This document shows, piece after piece, positions 58,383 to 64,000 of a DNA stretch of 64,000 bases. The notes under the pieces are model-generated. The model saw nothing but the letters and a program-made list of their open reading frames with translations. It had not been told where the DNA came from and did no database searches. The translations under genes and the position numbers were made by a program. The DNA comes from Alviniconcha marisindica. Taxonomy: Eukaryota > Mollusca > Gastropoda > Provannidae. The DNA lies in assembly GCA_018857735.1 (NCBI GenBank), contig JABMCL010000509.1, positions 939,501-1,003,500 of the forward strand, written 5' to 3'. How positions within the stretch are numbered: position 1 is the first letter of the stretch; each line of letters starts with the position of its first letter.

Positions 58383-60860
58383 TTAAAGGGACTGGCCCAT
58401 GCAGATTTGGCTAAAAAAACTAATTTTTTGCATGCATTTTTATTGATTTATGTGCGATTATTATGTAGCATTAATTTCTGCTTTGGTCCTGTTGAAATGC
58501 GGCAATTTAAGAATAACTGTAGTGTTCTAAAAATAGATTGGGGATCTCCCCCTGGGTGCAGCTATTTCGGAATGAGTATTACGTCATTACGTTTTGTTGT
58601 TTACACAAATTTTTGTAAACTCGGCCATGACAATGGCATTGTCTCAGGCTTGTAATCTGCTCAGGCGTAATAATTTGTCAGGCGACTTAGCTGATGATTG
58701 TGTGAATAATTTTATGTCTTTCTATGAATAAATCTCGTAATCGTGCTATGTGTACTTCACTATAGTGGATGAGACCTGTAGTTGCCATTTAGTAATAATG
58801 CTCAGTGATGGACCGAGGTCCAAAGTGTTAGGTGACAATTCTTTCTCAGTGTCTTGATCCAATGCTACTACAGGAAATATTTTAGACACCATAATAATAA
58901 TAATAATGAAAAGAAAAACAACAACTACCAGCCGGTGGCAGGCCAGAAACACGCACTTACACAAACAGGTAGTACTTAGTAGAATATTTAAGCATATGGT
59001 TTCGGTAGACTACTCCTATCAATCAAAAAAGAAGTATCAGGAACCTTTTCTTTTACTTGTCCAGTAACAGCTTTGCCAGTTTCCTATCACAGACGTCTAA
59101 CCTTGTGCACCGCACTCTCCAACTCTCCACCTGGTCACCCAGGTTTACCAGCCACAACCTGTATCTACGTTGTCGGTCTCTCACCAGTCGAGCTAAACTT
59201 TTTTCTTTTTTCTTTTTTCTTTTGGTCCTCCAAAGATAAATGGTAGTAACTCCAAATTATCTGTTTTGATTGCATAATCTTGAAAAAAGGAAAAGAACTA
59301 TGAAGCTATAAACACCACTGTTTCATTCTCAGTTCTTCGTTGCTTTCGTTCAGTGGGCTATTTGCTCCTTACAATAGCACATGAAAGAATGTATTTATTA
59401 TCTATTAGCAGAAAAGAAGGCGGCACACAAAACAAAACACATGTCCCATCCCGTGTTCTCTTGTGTACATATTCCTAATCATTCTTTTCAGTTTTGTCAT
59501 TCTTGCCATCAGTAACTACTTCTAGAGCCATTGTTTCCTTTGACTCTTCCTTCACCTTTCTATAATCTTGCGTCAATTATTGATATTGTAATGACGTCAA
59601 AATGATTTTGCCATCATTTCATTGAGCCAAGCACATAGGGTGGCATGGGGGAAATTTATCCACTTGCTCGGTTGGGGGAACTTTGGCCGCCCAAACACCT
59701 TGTGAACTGCACTCAGTACCCCTACAATTGAACTTTTCCAAACTGTAAAATCAGCTTCATAATGGATCAGTCCACAAACAAAACAACAAACGAGTGATTG
59801 TTACAAGTAACGTGTGGGAAAACCTGTTCTACTTTGGGAGCCTTGCTATTCGCTTGGCAAAAAAAAACATAGTGTGGGTTATACGAAAAGCAAGGACCAA
59901 ATACTGTTGGCAGATCTTGTTTGTTTTGAAGTTCAATGTTTGCCACGATCTGCCCACTTAAAAATCTTCCTAATTTTGGCATTTTGAGGACGTCCTTTTA
60001 AATCTGTGTATCCATTCTTAACATTTTTTTTTTTTTTTTACATCAGCTTCTTCTTGTCTGTCTTCTTCTTTGCTTCCTTATTCTTTTATTATTACCTGTC
60101 TATTTGTTGTTGTTTTTTGCATTTGAAGAAGACAATTTTCTGTCGAAAGTGCTTGTGTTTCATTGTTTCTTTGTGTTACGTCGTACAGGTGAATACATTT
60201 CCCTAGTTCTGTTCTATCAGTTTTGTCAACCTCACCAGTAGTTGTTCACTCATTCCTCAGAAAAAGAATGTTTTCTTTCATGTTCATGAAATCACATGGG
60301 TAGTTGTGTTGTATACTAGTCTGCGATTTGTCGAAGGTGTCTACAAACCACAATGAGCATGTGTTGGTTGAGCCAACAAAATGGCAGTGTGACAAAATCG
60401 TGCCTCGAAGCGTGCATGGGAATCAAACATACCTGTTTGGATGAATTTCCCCATGGCCACCCTAAAATGTTCGAAAGAATGCTAGACATCATTTCATTGT
60501 TCATCTTGGCAATTTCAAACAATATCAATTTATTTCCGATTTTTTTGTGTTGTTTCCCTATGAAAACGTTAGGAAAATGAAACTAAATCACACAGATTGT
60601 CCAGATTAAAAAAATTAACATTGACAAAAATAATTTATACATGACATGTACACAAAACTGAGAAGTTCTGGTATCCTATCAATGATGGCATACTGAAACA
60701 CGGAAAAGAGCTCCTGAAAACAGTGTTAGTAACACTGTCTGGGAAAGTCCTTCTAAAATCGTTATAAAATCAATGGCACGTTCAATCACAAAACTTTTAA
60801 TGCTGATCATGTTCGTTTAAGCACACGAGAAATTTAGCTGCCAAAGGAGAGTTCCTTTAA
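58383..60860 (+). mobile_element. TTAAAGG-family element, copy 4, most complete
   Basis: Ends TTAAAGGGACTGGCCCATGC and AGAGTTCCTTTAA. 2478 bp including the inner element 59638-60462. The flanks do not show a clear duplication longer than two bases (GC). It has no recognisable transposase frame; an open stretch (SFASFLSQTSNLVH) is shared by copies but probably reflects shared DNA, not selection. Confidence 0.82.
59638..60462 (+). mobile_element. inner GGGTGGC element, copy c
   Basis: Ends GGGTGGCATGGGGGAAATT and AATTTCCCCATGGCCACCC, flanked by TA (59636-59637 and 60463-60464). 825 bp, same site and orientation as copy b. Confidence 0.8.
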
Positions 60861-61283
60861 GCAGCAGTTAAATGGTGAAAAAAGAAAAATGAAATGGAGA
60901 GCTAAGCCACTTATCTGTTTTTGGTTGAGCTATGTTGTTTTCATGTCCAGTGCTTGGAAAAATGTTGGCATGACAATGACGTGTAATAGGTGTGATATAA
61001 TAACTATTTTATGACTTAAAACTCAAATGGCACAGAAGAGTGATAGAGAGAAAGGTGAGGGGAGAGTGAGAGTGAGAGCTGAGCTTTGGAATACAGATTA
61101 ATGGGGTGGGGGGTGGAGGAAAGGTTTCCAGTCCCAAACATTCCTGAGGATGAATGTGAAAAACCCCAGAGTACCAGGGGGAAAACCCATTAGTTGGACA
61201 CAGAAAACCCTGTTGATATTAATTTTGATGATGGTTTCACTGCCATCAATGATCAAAGTTCAGGAAAACAAAACAACCAGAGA

Positions 61284-61328
61284 GAGAGCTACACACATGC
61301 ACATACATACACACACACACACACACAC

Positions 61329-61372
<44 letters not shown>

Positions 61373-61380
61373 CATACACA
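61284..61380. repeat. (AC)n microsatellite in left palindrome arm
   Basis: CA repeats interrupted once by AACA. The right arm has only a short TG tract (62191-62199). Confidence 0.95.
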
Positions 61381-61564
61381 CATTATGGCAGAAGAAGAGA
61401 GAAAAAAAGGGCCTACATATTAAACAGCATATTTACAGCCATATAAGGCCTAAATAGACAACAGCCAAGTGACAGTCATGTATGGTTATACCTTTATAGT
61501 CTTTGATTCATTCAACCTGGTTTCCTTCTGCCAAATTTATCAATCAAGTGCAATTTCATGTCTT

Positions 61565-61880
61565 TTCTGTCATTCATGTCCTTTTACACTAATGTTGTAG
61601 ATGGTGTGGCCAGTTTGGTTAAAGTGATTAGCAGCCGGTTTGTCTCTCTGGTGTTTAATGTCCTTCCACAAGGTTTTCTTTGAAGTACCCACTTCAAGGG
61701 TGCGTCCAGTTTCACTGATGTAGAGTTGAGCGCATCTGGTGCAATGAATGACATAAACAGTGTTGTACATCAGGCAGTTTAACTGTTTTGTGATGTTCAT
61801 CTGGGACTTAGGACCAGTAACATTGGTGCTGGTACAGATGAAAGGACATGTTCTTGATTGCAGTTCCTGGTGTTCTTGTG
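61565..61880 (-). pseudogene. Penelope-like element GIY-YIG endonuclease fragment
   Basis: Minus-strand frame: RTCPFICTSTNVTGPKS, then NTVYVIHCTRCAQLYISETG, then HFNQTGHTIYNISVKG before the stop. The CPFI(x)T, VYVIxCxxCxxLYIxETGR and HFNxxGH pattern is the GIY-YIG region of Penelope-like elements. In GIY-YIG the YVI and LYI strands are present, with S for G in YISETGR. It lacks the reverse-transcriptase part. Confidence 0.85.
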
Positions 61881-62573
61881 GTGTTCTTGTGGCACAGCTT
61901 AGATCGCATCAGCATGTCACGGATGTTGGTCACGACATTCGCATAAAAGGACTGTGGCTTCTCTTTACAGACAATGTGAATGACAGAAAAGACATGGAAT
62001 CACACTTGATTAATAAACTTGGCAGCAGGAAACCAGGTGGAATGAATCAAAGACTATAACTATACATGGCTGTCACTTGGCTGTTGTCTAGGCTGTAAAT
62101 GTTCTGTTTATTTGCAGGCCCCTTCTTCTTCTCCCCCCACCCCCCCGGATTCCGATGCCTTCACCGCAGCCAACTACAGAACTGCAATAGTGTGTGTGTT
62201 AATGCATGAGTGCGTATGTGTAGCTCACTCTTTCTTTCTTTTTTTCTTTTTTCCATAATTATGGTTGTTCTGTTTTCCTGAGTTTTGATAGCAGTGAAAC
62301 CATCATCATGATTAATGTCAATAGGGTTTTCTCTGCATCCAACTAATGGGGTTTTCCCCAGGTAGGTACTCTGGTTTTCTCATTCATCCCCTGGGATGTT
62401 TGGAACTGGAAACAATCTTCCTTTTTCAAGTTTGAAATGCCCCCTCCCCCTGCCCCATTTTTCGGTATTCTAAAGCTCAGCTCTCACTCTCTTCCCCCCT
62501 CCCCTCCCCTTTCTCTCTGTCACTCTGCCATTTGAGTTTTATGTCATATAATATTTATTACATCACACCTACA

Positions 62574-63790
62574 GGGCTCCCGTTAACACACAAATGTGTG
62601 TCCCTTACACACTAGAACTGAAAAGATGCACTAAACCTCCAACTAGGATGCACTAAAAAAATGCCAAGTTGTGTTTTTTTCTAAGTCCAGACCTGTTCCT
62701 GACTTAAAATGTGGTCATGTGAACTGTTTGTACCACCTCTTCTGTCTGGAAACCAACAGCTACCCTGCACCCCAAACGTCATGAAGACTATACTCATCAG
62801 TGCTCAGACACAAATGCATCAGCACACACCTAACAACAAATGATGATGATGTGGGGCAACAGATGTAGTTATTAGGGACAGGCAATTCTTCTTTTTTCAT
62901 GGTGCTTTACGTCCACAGAAACCTTATGGCTTGTTAGGGATGGGAACAATCAACCAGAGTAAGTAAACATGTTGCTTTACATCCACAGAAGCAAGATGGC
63001 TTATTAGGGACAGGGAAGGGGGAGGGAGAAAGAGTGAGTGGCACGACTATGCACTCTGACCCAGAAAGACCGAGGAGGCTGTGGACCACTGCCAGAACAA
63101 CTATGTTAAGGTAGTGGGGACCACGCCATTGCATAACAACTAGCCTACTCTGCAATTGCTGTTTCAGCTGCTGTGCAGAGCAGTCACAAAGAAAATGTCC
63201 ATAGCACATATGTTGAGGAACAACTAAAGCAAAAGCAATCTAACTTTCTGAGCCCAGCTCCACCTCCCTGCTCTTGATCTCTCCTGGGCTCTCTTGAGGG
63301 TCCAGCACCTCCTCTTGATCTCTCCTGGGCTCTCTTGAGGGTCCAGCACCACCTCCCTCTTCTTGATCTCACCTGGACCCACAAATGAAAGTCTAACTTC
63401 TTCGTAACAGTCTAGCTCACCATGGTTGAAGTGTTGCTTTACATCTACAGAAACCGTAGGTTTATGAGGGACAGGAGCCCAGGACATCCACCTTGACTTT
63501 CACACAGCTCCTGAGCTCTGTAGCTCACCATGATGATGATGTAGAGCTTAATGTCCTCGGATGTCAGGTTGACATATTAGGGACAAACTGTGACGAATGC
63601 GTAAGCATGGTTCAGTGTTGCTTTACATCCACAGAAACCATAAGGCTTGTTAGGATGGGGAGCCTAGGACGACCACCTCGACTTTCACACAGCTCCTGAA
63701 CTCTGCACAGTCGCTCATCAGTAAACATGGTGCTTAACGTCTACAGACACCATAAGGCTTATTAGGGACAGGGGGATGGGGGTATGGAAG
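62574..63790. repeat. dispersed repeat region with repeated TTTACATCCACAGAAAC motif
   Basis: Begins CAGGGCTCCCGTTAAC (parallel to 25292). Variants of GCTTTACATCCACAGAAACC followed by GGCTTATTAGGG occur near 62905, 62972, 63434, 63613 and 63731. A ~45-bp tandem repeat (TCTTGATCTCTCCTGGGCTC) has three copies at 63272-63375. No gene is supported. Confidence 0.65.
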
Positions 63791-63949
63791 TGGGGGAAGA
63801 AGGAGATTATATACCTATCGCTACACTGTCACCACCAGAATGACTTCTGCATTAAGATGGGCAGTGATGAGAGCCATTTTAATGTTTCATTAATTGTGAG
63901 AGACAAAGTCACAAGACAGTGTCCACAAACACAACTTTTAAAGCGAAAG

Positions 63950-64000
63950 GAGAGTCGAAGCGGAATTGAACTGAGGTCCTTCTGCTTACCAGCCTGATGC
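63950..64000 (-). repeat. possible tRNA-derived SINE head, cut by the window edge
   Basis: In minus sense, GGTAAGCAGAAGGACCTCA then GTTCAATTCCGC resembles a D/anticodon stem followed by a degraded B box (GTTCAATTCC). Only one part is in the window, so a tRNA relic is as likely as a SINE. Confidence 0.25.

Larger units (their letters stand above)
60988..62578. mobile_element. long palindrome around a Penelope-like remnant
   Basis: Left arm 60988-61587 and right arm 61970-62578 are inverted copies of one another, about 600 bp each. Examples are GGTGTGATATAATAACTATT versus the inverse of AATATTTATTACATCACACC, and CAGCCAAGTGACAGTCATG versus its inverse near 62070. The ~380-bp centre encodes a minus-strand GIY-YIG fragment. 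Penelope-like elements often carry inverted partial copies, so this is a truncated element with an inverted copy of its 3' region. Confidence 0.8.

Noticed and set aside
1..64000. CRISPR array, bacterial operon or contamination
   Set aside because: Direct repeats here are microsatellites, satellites or transposons without uniform repeat-spacer structure; genes have introns and animal-type domains.

Overview
This is animal nuclear DNA, AT-rich and gene-poor. The genes are split by spliceosomal introns, and most of the rest is transposon debris, microsatellites and dispersed repeats. Protein matches and the mix of elements (Rex/Babar- and CR1/Jockey-type LINEs, a Penelope-like element with a GIY-YIG domain, hAT-, piggyBac- and Harbinger-like TIR elements, LINE/SINE tails) fit a lophotrochozoan invertebrate. 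A marine mollusc, probably a gastropod, is my best inference; no single gene proves it. I saw no prokaryotic operon, CRISPR array or rRNA gene.

Three host genes can be named. (1) Minus strand, 2803-3265: the first coding exon of a trimethyllysine/gamma-butyrobetaine dioxygenase (TMLHE-like), with a possible mitochondrial leader and a CxCxxC zinc site. (2) Minus strand, 31671-31907: a complete reading frame for CDC26, the small APC/C subunit. Its last codons lie inside a ~1.3 kb minisatellite. (3) Plus strand, 55030-57877: four in-phase exons of a TSPAN6/7-like tetraspanin. The splice acceptor and start of its first visible exon are repeated about five times in tandem. Weaker exon candidates are at 18620-18943 (+), 37569-37612 (-), 43032-43118 (+) and 44930-45116 (-).

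Layout. 580-2485: TIR element with 4-bp duplication. 2.8-3.3 kb: TMLHE exon. 3701-8634: large hAT-like element with 5-bp duplication, carrying a LINE relic. 10.5-12.2 kb: fragments duplicated near 33 kb and 22 kb. 14.1-21.4 kb: three copies of a TTAAAGG-ended element, two carrying an inner TA-flanked element, plus a piggyBac-like insertion. 23.7-25.2 kb: Rex/Babar-type LINE relic. 27.5-27.9 kb: frameshifted multicopy gene. 30.4-31.9 kb: minisatellite and CDC26. 32.7-34.2 kb: microsatellites and a segmental duplication. 35.0-37.6 kb: scattered short motifs. 39.1-42.6 kb: hairpin and Jockey/CR1-type LINE relic. 46587-47200: Harbinger-like element. 48.3-52.2 kb: nested locus of a ~150-bp satellite, a CR1-like relic and a second copy of the 580-2485 element. 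55.0-57.9 kb: tetraspanin. 58383-60860: fourth TTAAAGG-ended element. 60988-62578: ~1.6 kb palindrome around a Penelope-type GIY-YIG remnant. 62.6-63.8 kb: repeat motifs.

The named genes belong to unrelated processes (carnitine synthesis, cell cycle, membrane organisation) and do not form a system. The most interesting material is structural: nested insertions whose order can be read, a gene tail running into a minisatellite, an amplified splice acceptor, and the Penelope palindrome.
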